DNA of 64,000 nucleotides, from contig CM042998.1 in the NCBI GenBank assembly GCA_023678885.1, positions 7,505,820 through 7,569,819 on the forward strand, in the 5' to 3' direction. The notes under the pieces were generated by a model, which searched no databases, had not been told where the DNA came from, and saw only the letters and a list, made by a program, of their open reading frames with translations. The stretch is from Pogostemon cablin (lineage: Eukaryota; Streptophyta; Magnoliopsida; Lamiales; Lamiaceae). A program made the translations under genes and the position numbers. Position 1 is the stretch's first letter; each line of letters begins with the position of its first letter. Below are positions 11,905-22,837 of the stretch, one piece after another.

Positions 11905-13071
11905 GGATGTAGATCACACCGTTAGAAACAATAAGAGAAGAAAAACAAGAGAGCTATAAGAGAGGCCACAACCATTCCACACCCCACAAGGGGGGATCAC
12001 CCCCCAACCATCATCCACTTCCTTTCCTCCATCCATCCATCACTTTGAAGATTCGTATGTAGAATTAAGAGGAGAACCAAGAGGAGGATTCAAGACGGAG
12101 AAGGACGCGACGACGCTCACATCTAGGGTTTTATTTGTTTCCTAATTTATCTTGTATTTTCTGGACATCCGGGTAAGATCTATCCAACACTCATGATTGT
12201 TCTTCGTAACATCATGGGCTAGAGCCTTTTTGGTAGAACTAGGGTTGTGAACGTTTTTACGAATTAATTGAACTTTCGTGTGTAAACTCCGTACAACACT
12301 AATTGTAGATTTATTTTATATATGATTGTGCCTTTTTAATTCATACTCATTGTCGTTTTGTGTATCATTAACTATTATGTAGAGTCTGAATACATATCTT
12401 GGTTATTGATTGAGTGCGTTCACTGCTGAGCAGGATTCCATGTTATGATTATAAGTGAGGGGACTTCGAAGCTTCATTAGAACTATCATATATGAATACT
12501 TATTAATTGAATTGAATTCGGGTTATTAAGTAGGATAAAGAGGATAACTTCATAGTACCTATAAAGGGAGATCATAATGGGTTAGAGTACCAATCCTATG
12601 GGAAAATAATTGATACTGATAGTACCTAGAAAGGGGGGTGAAATTATATCTCTTGCTTCGAGGTTATTCACACGTGTTACACGCATGTTTACTTGTGTCT
12701 ATAGAGTAGATATGCATGGTTTAGTGATGCATCTATATTCCACAAGGCAGAGTAGGACATCAACACATGAAAGGGAAATTAATGAGTGAAACTGGATTTC
12801 CCTAGAGCTACCTATTCTCATACTTGATCCACTTTCGTATTCTTCTAGTGTTTAATTTATTTTATTTGTTATTTAATTTTCAGCATATTAGTTATTTGAT
12901 AATAAACCTCAAAATCTTATTATCTTGTCTAAATTAATTTAATTAATAATTAAATTGATAATACGCCGTTTATTGGGTTCGATAGTCACTTGGTCGCTTG
13001 CTAAGCTGCAATTAATATCCTTAATACTTGGGGATTAATTTTGTTTGCAAAGAAAACGCGCATCAAGTTCT

Positions 13072-13089
13072 TGGCGCCGTTGCCAGGGG
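13072..13089 (+). promoter_or_regulatory. primer binding site, tRNA-Asp type
   Basis: TGGCGCCGTTGCCAGGGG lies 6 bp after the LTR. Athila elements are known to use tRNA-Asp with TGGCGCCGTTGCCGGGGA; this copy differs at one position. Confidence 0.85.
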
Positions 13090-13240
13090 CGGCTGTTATT
13101 ATTGATTTTATTATTTCTAGTTTGATTAAGACTTTTATTTGTGATTATTTATTTTCTATCTAACCTTGAATTTTTCTGAGGTACTTGTGCACTAGGAAAA
13201 GGAAAGGAAGGAAAGAAAAAAATAACACACTGAGCTAAAC

Positions 13241-15016
13241 ATGACCGAAGCAAAGCAGAATCTAGATAATGTTTCCATACGTGAATTTTCACGAACTATG
13301 GAATTGGTAACATGGGGTTGATAGGAGCAAGGGGGGAAGATAGTGATTTTGAGATGCATCCCGCTCTTATTAACATGGTAGAAAAGAATCCCTTTTCTGG
13401 AGGTTTTTTTTTAAGATTCATATCAGCACCTCAAATGATTTCTTGAGTATGCAAACACTCAAAAGGGTGCTGGAACTAATGATAATGCTAGACGGATCGT
13501 CCTATTCAAGTTCTCTTTAATTGATAAGGCAGAAGCTTGGTATGAGACTCTTGATATCACAGATTGCACTACATGGGACCAATTGCAGCAAAAGTTCTTG
13601 GAGAGATAGATGCCACCCTCAAGGATCTTAAGAATGAGGCAAGAGATCACTCAATTTGTTATGAATCAGAGTGAGAAATTTTATGAGGCGTGGGATAGGT
13701 TTAAAGATATACTCAGGAGGTGTCCACAGCATGGAATGTTTAAAGCTCAATACATAAGTATCTTCTACTATGGATTGAAATGTGAGTCGCGTGTTTTTAT
13801 TGATGCATCATTAGGAGGAGCGCTGTTATCTAAGACAGCACTTGAAGCAAAAAAATTATTTGAAGACATCTCTATGAATTCACGTAATTAGCGTATAGAG
13901 AGAGATAGAGGATCTTATGTACTTGACAAGGTAGCGCAGGTTGAACATCAAGTGGTGAAGCCAAATAGGGATGATAAGATCGTCTCTAGTCTAGCTAACA
14001 TCAACAAGCTACTAGAGTCCCAGCAAAGGCAGATCACAGAATTGACACAAAGAGGGCCTAGTATGAAGCAGCACGAAGTGAGGAGTGTTGAAGATACCTT
14101 CAATCGATACATGGCTGAGAATGATGCAAGGATTGATTGTCTTGAGGATACCATGAATGTTGATCATGCAGATTTATCTAAGCAGTTGAAGGACCTTACT
14201 TTCATTATGAGGCAAATGACCGCGAACGTGAATCAATTGACACAAAAATTGGAAGATAAAGCCATCACGTTAAGGTCTGGAACGCAGTATGAGGGACCGA
14301 AGAGGCCGAAAACCCCAATTCGACCAGCCATGCTGGTTGAATTCAACAGGGGAGGTCGAATGAGACACATGGGTGTGATTTGGAAGTAACAGAGTCTCGA
14401 TTCGACCAGAAACACCAGGATTCGACCAAACCCTCTGGTAAAATCCAGGTCGTATCCTACCCTTTGGAGCACTCTGTTTCATCAGAAGTTCGATTCGACC
14501 TGAAGCCATCCAATTCGACCAGACCTCATGGTCGAATCCAGGTCGAATTGAATGACATAATTCATACAGAAGCTTAATTTGACTAGGATGTACTTCAATT
14601 TGACCAGACCATTAGGTCGAATCCTGGTCGAATCGAGCATACATAGTGAGAATGGACTTCCAGGTGCACAATTCGACCACTACATACCCAATTCGACCAG
14701 CAGCCCTGGTCGAATCCAAGTCAAACCCAACTGTTCTGTACCGTTTTCTGCATCGAATGCTTCACATGATGTTGATGTTACTCCAGTACCATTACATAAG
14801 CAGAATACTGAGCTTACAATGGAGAAGAAATGGGAAAGAGCAAAGAAGTTGAGAGCCGAGAAACTTAGACTGCAGATGGATAATGAAGATGTGGTTTTCT
14901 CTCTTGATCATGCAATGAAGATGCCCATGGAGACTCAATCATGCAAGAGCATAGATGTGGTTTCTAACTTGTTTAATCTTGATATTTCTAAGACTGATGA
15001 TTCTGAATTTAAGTAA
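13241..15016 (+). pseudogene. Athila-type gag, Athila-1 copy
   Basis: Capsid-like structural protein. From ATG 13241 the frame soon breaks, then frames in series read MGLIGARGEDSDFEMHPALI, NMVEKNPFSGG, FKFSLIDKAEAWYETLD, a stop near 13607, EKFYEAWDRFKDILRRCPQH and GALLSKTALEAKKLFEDISM. These match the Athila gag helical domain. A coiled-coil part follows (13952-14280) ending in the Athila landmark AITLRSGTQYEGP. Then comes the repeated linker, and last a WERAKKLRAEK...LRLQMDNEDVVFSLDHAM segment that joins the start of the protease region directly to its distal part. Several frameshifts and stops make this copy inactive. Confidence 0.85.
14316..14725 (+). repeat. ~90-bp tandem repeat in gag linker, TTCGACC/GGTCGAA
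   Basis: Four or five units start with ATTCGACC (near 14399, 14491, 14577 degenerate, 14669) at 86-92 bp spacing, and each closes with one or two GGTCGAAT words. Read as protein, units give text like NSTRPHGRIQVE and NSTSSPGRIQVK, so the array was once translated. The same motif, with similar spacing, fills the U3 cluster of the LTR. Confidence 0.75.
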
Positions 15017-15175
15017 AAGATTGACAAGGAGGTGTTTAGACAGCCATGGGAGGAAGAAAATTTTGATGATCATATTTTTGTGACCAAGAAAGGTGAGGTG
15101 TTGAGTGTAGACAAGAAGAGGGAAAGAAAGTATTTGAAGGTGAGGATGCGAGAAGAGCATCCTCTGATCCAGTAG
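15017..15175 (+). pseudogene. 52-codon tail after the gag stop, unknown
   Basis: After TAA at 15014 the same frame stays open to TAG at 15173. It encodes a charged peptide (KIDKEVFRQPWEEEN..., ending KVRMREEHPLIQ). Athila-2 has the same tail, likewise right after a stop (31799), but with a further stop inside. I do not find this text in the pol remnants of elements A or Athila-3. Either a read-through extension or non-coding remnant. Confidence 0.4.
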
Positions 15176-17049
15176 CCTACAAAGGTTACATCCGTCATGA
15201 CTCTCCGACGTTAAATATGAGCGCCTGTTGGGGTTTGCCCTTCTGTTTTATTGCTTTATTTCTTTTGTGTGAGTAAGAAATTTTTATATTTAAGGTGCTT
15301 ACTAATCGGCAATTACATCTCTTTTCAAACTTAGTTTCAACTTACGTTTTTACTAAGTTTGGGGGGTGTAATGTTTTTACCTCATTAAAGCACCAAGAGT
15401 ATAATCTTTTCTTTGTAATATTTGCTAGGGGAGTTGATTTTTTGCGGTATGTTGAAACTTTAATCGGTTTTGATGTGTCAATTTTTTTACAATTTGCCTG
15501 TGTTCAGTGGTGTTTCTAGTGTGTGGAGTCGATTAGATAGTCAATTGAGTTTTTCTTATAGTTCTCTTATTTTATTATTGATGAATCCTGTGATGATGAG
15601 TTTATTTGAGCTTTGATGAAAGAAAAAGGTAAAAGAGTGGCAAGATGAGTTCTACATTGAGGCTTTGACTCGAGGAGCTCGTGCATACATTGAAGAAAAT
15701 CAGGTGCTCTCGTTCCCTTATTTTAATTCTTATGTGTGCTTTTAATTCATGGAGTGATGGGTTGAGTTTATGGTGGTGATCCATGTGAGCTTATATATTT
15801 AAATTGTGCCTGAAATTCATATGCTCTTAAAATTGATAAAGGAAGTGTACTTGACTTATATTGTGGTATGAAGTTCTATGTGTACTTGTGGGAAATTGCT
15901 TACCATGAAAAGTGTTCTGTTACTTGTTGAAAACCCATGTGAGATTTTGAGCCTCGTTGATCATGTACATAATCACATGATATTTCTTTTCTGGTGAGTA
16001 TTGTTCTTGTGTGTGAATTCTAGAACTTGCCTCTTGTCTTATTTGAAACTACATGTGTGTTAGATGATGGGAGATAATCTAAGGCTATCCTTGAATTTAT
16101 GAGTCACTTAGCCAAATAATTCTCTACCTAATGATGTTTATACGTAGTTAGCCCCATTGAGCCTAAAAACCTCATTTTTTGGCAGCCTACGAGAAATAAC
16201 CACTTTGAGCATCCGAATTTCTTTTAGCATTGATTGTCCTTCTAGAAGAGAACTAATGGCTTTTCAAAGTGTGTTGATGGAGTTTTATAATAGCTTGGGA
16301 AGGAATGAAATTGGTGTTGAAATAGTGATTTAGCTTGAAATTGCATCTAAGGAAAAATCATGGAGTAGTGCTTAAATCTAGTACTCCATTGATCTAAACA
16401 CCCTAGGGTAATGCTTAAATCTAGTACCCTATGGGGGATGCGCGAGGTAGTGCCCGAAAATGGTACCTCGAGAGAAAAAAAAGAGAAGGAAAAAAAATAA
16501 AAGGAAAAAATGTTATGCTTGAAAGAAAAAAATGAAAGAGTTGAGTAGGAGGATGTGCTTAATTGTAGTGAAGAGGAAGAATAAAAGATCGAGAGAGAGT
16601 TCACACTTGATTGATCCGAGTTTTGAGTCACTTATCCATATATTTCCTATCCTTAACCAAAGAGCCAACATTAAATAAAAAAAAGCCCTTTTTGATTCCA
16701 TTGTCGAATCATACTTTTATTGGTGGAGAGTTTGAGACTTTTGGCAAGCTTATGGTTACGCATGCAATTGAATTGAATTTGAGCGTAAACACCTTAAACC
16801 ATTAGTGTACATCTTTTACACTTGAGTGTGCATGTGAATGGAGCATTTGAATTGGTGGTGATTGTTTTATCTTGTATGCTACGAATTGATTATTACATAT
16901 AATGAGAGTTGCATGATCTAAGTTGATGACAATTGTATTTTGAATGGGGTATGGGTCATAGACCTTGTTTCCCCGCTAATATTTTTACTCTCTCTCACTT
17001 TATTTTTATTTTGTTGCCTCGGGATGAGCAACAGATAACTTTGGGTGAT
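15176..17049 (+). other. 3' non-coding region of Athila-1
   Basis: Begins with the post-pol landmark GACTCTCCGACGTTAAA, then CTAAGTTTGGGGGG (15354-15366). No env frame is present. At 16353-16475 three short units of the form GGTAATGC...TAGTACCC / GGTAGTGCCC...GGTACC follow one another. The tail (GTTGCCTCGGGATGAGCAAC then TTTGGGTGAT) precedes the 3' LTR and would hold the polypurine tract. Confidence 0.6.
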
Positions 17050-19022
17050 TGATGAGAGTGGAAATTAGCGTGTTTGAGTGTCAAATTTAACACCTTTTGA
17101 TGGAAATTCTTGTTATATATTAGCACAAGTGTCTTATATTCATCGTATGTGAGAGATAAAGTTCACTTGAGGTGTTTTATTGTGTTTTAGGTGGAAAAAG
17201 GATGAAAAGTGCAAAGTTGGAGAAAATGTGCAATTTGTGCAAGTATGCTGAAAATGCACATCCAATTTTGTAATTTTTCTGTGTTCTTGTGGAGATCAAA
17301 ATTGATGATGTGATACATAGTTGGAAAGCCACTGAAGAGAGGGTCGTTTTGGCGTAAAGAACACCTCAATCGAGTTCCAAATGAGGAAGTTATGAGCAAA
17401 ATGGTGACGTCACGCGAGCTGTGCCGAACAGAACGGATGTTCTACTTTCCATGGCTTGTAACAGATTCAAATCTTGGAGTTTTTGTGATTTCTTTATATG
17501 GATAGAAAGCCTTAAAAGAAAGGATCGTGTGAGTACAATAATTACTCAAATTGGAGCTCGGATGTGGAAGTTATACGCGAAACAGTGAGACGGCGCAAGT
17601 AGGATTCGACCACGACAGTTGAATTCGACTTGAGCACTTGGTCGAATTCAAGTAATTTTGGTCGAATTGAATGCCTGAAGTGCGAATTATCGCCGATTTC
17701 GATTCTACCCAGATTCGACCAAGTCCTAGGTCGAATCCTAGGTCGAATTCCGTGCCTGGGATACGTTCGGATTCAATTTTTACACCCCAAGTGCGTGTTT
17801 CTGCATGTTTTTCAAGAAAAAACTCATCCAAGGTCCATAAGGAGTGCTTACAAGTATAAAAGGGAATGTAGATCACACTATTAGAAATAATAAGAGAAGA
17901 AAAACAAGAGAGCCATAAGAGAGGCCACAACCATTCCACACCCCACAAGGGGGGATCACTCCCCAACCATCATCCACTTCCTTTCCTCCATTCATCCATC
18001 ACTTTGGAGATTCGTATGTGGAATTAAGAGGAGAACCAAGAGGAGGATTCAAGACGGAGAAGGACGTGACGACGCTCACATCTAGGGTTTTATTTGTTTC
18101 CTAATTTATCTTGTATTTTTCGGACATCCGGGTAAGATCTATCCAACACTCATGATTATTCTTCGTAACATCATGTGCTAGATCCTTTTTGGTAGAATTA
18201 GGGTTGTGAAGGTTTTTATGAATTAATTGAACTTTCGTGTGTAAACTCCGTACAGCAATACTTGTGGATTTATTTTATATATGATTGTACCTTTTTAATT
18301 CACACTCACGGTCGTTTTGTGCATCATTAACTGTTATGTATAGTCTGAATACATATCTTGGTTATTGATTGAGTGCGTTCACTACTGAGCAGGATTCCAT
18401 GTTATGATTCTAAGTGAGGGGACTCCGAAGCTTCATTAGAACTATCATGTATGAATACTTATTAATTGAATTGAATTCGGGTTATTAAGTAGGATAAAGA
18501 GGATAACTTCATAGTACCTATAAAGGGAGATCATATCGGGTTAGAGTACCAATCCTAGGGGAAAATAATTGATACTGATAGTACCTAGAAAGGGGAGTGA
18601 AGTTATATCTCTTGTTTTGAGGTTATTTACACTTGTTACACGCATGTTTACTTGTGTCTATAGAGTAGATATGCATGGTTTAGTGATGCATCCATATTCC
18701 AAAAGGCAGAGTCGGACATCAACACATGGAAGGAAAATTAATGTGAAACTGGATTTTCCTAGAGCTACCTATTCTCCTACTTGATCCACTTTCGTATTCT
18801 TCTAGTGTTTAATTTATTTTATTTGTTATTTAATTTTCAGCATATTAGTTATTAGACAATCAACCTCAAAATCTTATTATCTTGTCTAAATTAATTTAAT
18901 TAATAATTAAATTGATAATATGCCGTCCTTTGGGTTCGATATTCACTTGGTCGCTTGCTAAGCTGCAATTGATATCCTTAATACTTGGGGATTAATTTTG
19001 CGTGCAAAGAAAATGCGCATCA
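17050..19022 (+). repeat. 3' LTR of Athila-1
   Basis: TGATGAGAGTG to GCGCATCA, colinear with the 5' LTR. U3 cluster at 17604-17755, TATA box at 17855-17863. Followed directly by the TSD ATCAC. Confidence 0.95.
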
Positions 19023-19773
19023 ATCACTATTGGGCGTTTTCTCAACACACAATTAATCCCCAAGTATGAAGGATGCGATTGTAGCTTTGATAAGCTACTA
19101 AGTTATATATCGAATCCAAAGGACGGATCATTATCAACTTATTATTATTTAAATCAATTAAAACTATTATTTGGCAATTTATTTGGAGAATTATTATTAA
19201 TCTAATAAACAACTAATTATATAGCAAATAAAATAAGAAAACAGTAGAGAACAATCGAGATTGAACAAGTGAGAAGATAGGTAGCTCTTTGAGCCATCTA
19301 GTTTAACTCATTAATTTCCCTTCCATGTATCAATATCCGACTCTACCTTGTGGAATATGTACGCATCACTAAGCCATGCGAATCTATTCTATAGACACAT
19401 GTAAATAAACGTGTAACACGTGTGAATTACCTCAGAGCAAGAACACAATTTCACCCATTTTCTAAGTACTATCAGTATCAATTATTTCCTGTGCACTAAA
19501 TACTTTAACCCAATATGATCTCCCTTTATAGGTACTATGAAATTATCCTCTTTATCCTACTTACTTACCTGAGTTCAATTCAATTAATAAGTCTTTATAT
19601 AATATAATTCTAATGAAACTTCAGAGTCCCCTCACTTAGAATCATAACATAGAATCCTGTTTAGCAGTGAACGCGCTCAATTAATACCCAAGATATATAT
19701 TCAGGCTCTGTATAACAGTTAATGATGCACAAAACGAGTCTGAATATGGATTAAAAACCCATAGTCTTATATA

Positions 19774-22020
19774 CTCCCTGTGGCTACTTACAAGATATTT
19801 ATTTTACCATTTTGGGTATCCACTTCAAAGGTATCCATTTTTCTTATTTAGTAAAAAAGTACATGACACGACTCACCTTATATAACTTATAATTCAAATA
19901 CTAATTAACATAAACATCATTATTATAAAACTTCATATACTTTTTTTTCTCATATAATATATTCATAGCTGAAATCATATTCTAATATCAATCCACACAA
20001 ACTTGTGGCAATACTTATTATATAACATAGCAAAACATCAGCAGAAACAAAATAACCCATGGCCTAGCCCAAAAGGTCGATATCTATGTACATCCACTCA
20101 AAATCCTGAAGAAGCTCCACAGATTGCACAACACACTACATACTCAATCATCATTAGGCTCATCTACAATGCATAAACAAGTGAGACAAAAATCTCAGTA
20201 AGTAGAAATCATGCATGCCAATGCATGAAAATGTATTTAGTTTTCTATCGCTTATTTCCTAGTCTTTCTAGTTGGTCTCTTGTATTATGAAAACTGTTCA
20301 CGTTGCGGGATCCACATGACATATTTATGATATGCACCCCAAATGAGCTCAATAGACACACACAGTGTCAGATCAATTTTTCGATCCCTGAAAATATTGT
20401 CGGGAATGATTTTTCCGAACCCTGATAGAGATGCATATATAGTGGTCGAACACACCATAGTATCTTATTAATTTTGAGAAAAACATTTTTCATGATTATG
20501 CATGGTATGCAACCAGGGCAATTAAATATGCATCATAAACCATTTACGACATCAATATCAACATTTAATCACAATAAAGCTACAACTTAACTCAACTCAT
20601 ACAAATCCACTTCTGAAACAACAACTTCACCCCAATCACATAAATCAATTTATAGAATAACAACTTCACCTTAGATCACACGATCCCTTTTTAAAATAAC
20701 AACTTCATCTCAGATCACACAGATCCTTATAAATAATATCTTCTCATATCACGCAGATTTATATTCCACAGTTTTCGACCACTCAAATCCATAAAGGACA
20801 ACAATATTATCTCAAATCACATAAATCCATAACTTGTATCACCAATTCATCACGAATAATTTACAAAATAATATTTAGTTGCAATATGAATACCTACTTA
20901 CCTCATATCACATAAATCCATAGCTCGTATCATAAATTAATTACAAATAATTCATAATGTAATTAAACTAATTACAAATAATTCATAACATAATTATTAC
21001 ATATTAATCACAAATAATTCACATACAACATGTTTATACATTGTAGTTGGATCTCTACTTACCTCCAATCATACAAATCACCACTTATTTCACAAATAAA
21101 CCACCACATATATCACAAATAAATCACAAGTAATTCACAAAATAACATGTTTATGCATTGTAGTTGGACCTCAACTTACATGGATTCCGACAATAATATA
21201 AATCTCGTAAATAACGGTAATTAATCTCTTCCTCTCGTTCTGGCTACGCAAACACTCTTTTCTTTTTTTCTCTCTTCCTCTCCTTGCTCCTTTCTTTCTT
21301 TCCCTCTCTTCATCTCTTTTTCTTTTCTCTCTCTCTCTCTCTTTTGATCGTGATTCTTGAATGGGTTATCACCCCCAATTTATACATGAGGTTTAGGGGT
21401 GAAAATTGGGCAGCCACCGCCCTCCATTTACTACTAATAATATATTACTATTTATAGTAAGTTACTTTTAATAGTAAGCAATTTATTATTATTATTATTA
21501 CTATTATTATTATTATTCATTAAAAATATACGTGCAATACTTAATAATTAAGATATGATACATTTACAATTAAAACATATATGTGTACATTTTCTTACCA
21601 CTATTATTATTACGAGACCACGTGTGATACTTAATAATTAAGAAATAATATATTCATTCACCTAAAATAATTTAACTACATATCCAAATTAAGGCACATA
21701 AATATTTATGCACATATATGTTCACATACTGTCACCATTTTATCACGTATGTCTCAAATAAAATGTAAAGGTAAATAAAATGTAGAAACAATTATCACAT
21801 ATTGCCACATTATTATCACATAATTGTCACATAATTATAAAAATTCAAGTAACACAAATTAATTATATTGACACATGAGTAGTAAGAAGCTCGGGTATCA
21901 CAGTACACCATATGACCCACCACTTCCCTTTAATACAACTATCCACTTTATATATAATAAAAATACTCCTTAATCCACGTGCAAAAAGTAAATAATTACC
22001 TTTCAAGTGGCCGGAGGGAG
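19774..22020. mobile_element. Stowaway-like MITE, itself interrupted by a solo LTR
   Basis: Ends are CTCCCTGTGGCTACTTACAAG and, on the other strand, CTCCCTCCGGCCACTTGAAAG, close to the Stowaway/Tc1-mariner consensus CTCCCTCCG. The TA target is duplicated at 19772-19773 and 22021-22022. Removing the solo LTR and one copy of its TSD leaves about 203 bp, a normal Stowaway size. The empty site is seen at 61570 (TCTTATATAAAATAAATC). Confidence 0.88.
19864..21902 (-). repeat. solo LTR, probably chromovirus-type Gypsy
   Basis: Read on the minus strand it begins TGTGATACCCGAGCTTC and ends ...GAGTCGTGTCA, 2,039 bp, with a perfect 5-bp TSD GTACA at 19859-19863 and 21903-21907. No internal region exists, so it arose by LTR-LTR recombination. 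TGTGATACCCG starts are typical of plant Tekay/Del chromoviruses, but the lineage is inferred from that alone. A C/T-rich tract lies at 21230-21345. Confidence 0.8.
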
Positions 22021-22380
22021 TAAAATAAATCACAAGTAGTGTTGTACGGAGCATACACACGGAAATTCAATTAATTCATAAAACCTTCATTATAAACCTT
22101 AGAACTACCAAAGCGGTTCTAACCCATGACGCTTCGGAGAATGTTCATGGTATTTGGATAGATCTTAGCCATAGTTTTAAAAATTAAAAGATAAATTAAG
22201 AAGCGAAGTAAACCCTAGATGTGGGCGCCGTCGTGTCTTTCTTCGTCTTGAATCTTCACTTGGTTCTCACTTGATTCGCTGCACGAATCTCTCTCTACAG
22301 CTCCGATGGATGGAGTTAGGGTTTGGATTGGTATAGGATGGATGTGGAATCTAACTCTCTTCTTAATGTGATCTGTATCC

Positions 22381-22645
22381 CCTTTTATACTTGTAAACTC
22401 TCCTTATGAACCTTTACTGGGCTTTTTCTTGAAAAATATCCACATGCATGCACTGGAGTTACGAAATTATAAAAATAGAATTCCTTGTCCCCACTCGACC
22501 AGAATGGTCTTGGTCGAGCGAGATCGACCTTAGTCGAGCGGCCTCTCTGTAAGATGAAACTCTGTACAGTATCTCGCTCGACCAAATCTGATGTTGCTCG
22601 ACCAAATGATCTTGGTCGAGCGACTCCTCCCAAGGTCGAGCGGTA
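22381..22645 (-). promoter_or_regulatory. core promoter and U3 cluster of element A, CTCGACC/GGTCGAG
   Basis: TATAAAAGG on the minus strand at 22389-22381. About 105 bp upstream of it (22496-22645) sits a cluster of CTCGACC and GGTCGAGCG words, seven or eight in 150 bp. The same motif cluster appears twice more inside A, at 26588-26800 and 63120-63370. Confidence 0.6.
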
Positions 22646-22837
22646 CCTCAAAAATGGTGTTTTTCGATTCTGAGCACTTTTGACCTGTTTTCCTATATAA
22701 ATATGCTCAAATAGCCTCAGTGGCATCTGATTCGTGGCTTTTCCATAGACATCCCGATTTGCCTCAATTATAGACCAAATCATGCTCAATTTCCACATAA
22801 ATCAGAGCTAAAAATACGTGAATTCTCACTCTCATCA

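Larger units (their letters stand above)
11104..13065 (+). repeat. 5' LTR of Athila-1
   Basis: TG...CA ends. It contains the TTCGACC/GGTCGAA cluster at 11659-11795, the TATA box at 11896-11904, and a conserved CCACAAGGGGGGATCACC stretch downstream of it. Text ends ...GGGGATTAATTTTG...AACGCGCATCA immediately before the primer site. Confidence 0.95.
11104..19022 (+). mobile_element. Athila-1: gag-only, non-autonomous Ty3/Gypsy element
   Basis: A complete 7.9-kb element: 1,962- and 1,973-bp LTRs that begin TGATGAGAGTG and end GCGCATCA, a tRNA-Asp-type primer site, and a 3,984-bp interior. A perfect 5-bp TSD, ATCAC, sits at 11099-11103 and 19023-19027. The interior encodes only a broken gag and a short tail. 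RT, RNase H, integrase and env are absent. LTRs differ by very roughly 5 % where I compared them, so it is not a recent insertion. Gag text and PBS place it in the Athila lineage. Confidence 0.95.
19031..22837 (-). repeat. 3' LTR of element A, interrupted by a MITE
   Basis: Plus-strand text begins TGGGCGTTTTCTCAACA and ends CACTCTCATCA at 22837. Without the insertion at 19774-22022 its length is about 1.56 kb. The TATA box is at 22389-22381 (minus). The uninterrupted homologous site is visible in the solo LTR at 61570-61590. Confidence 0.85.

Noticed and set aside
13072..13089. tRNA-like match at the start of the Athila-1 interior
   Set aside because: Only the 3' end of tRNA-Asp is matched and it sits next to the LTR: a primer binding site, not a tRNA gene.
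18569..18784. 71-codon frame in the Athila-1 3' LTR
   Set aside because: The 5' LTR and the Athila-2 LTRs do not keep the frame open, so it is chance.
22485..22673. 62- and 137-codon frames over the LTR of element A
   Set aside because: They run across the CTCGACC/GGTCGAG cluster and the LTR promoter; the repeat gives repeated Arg/Ala/Asp text on both strands. Not a gene.
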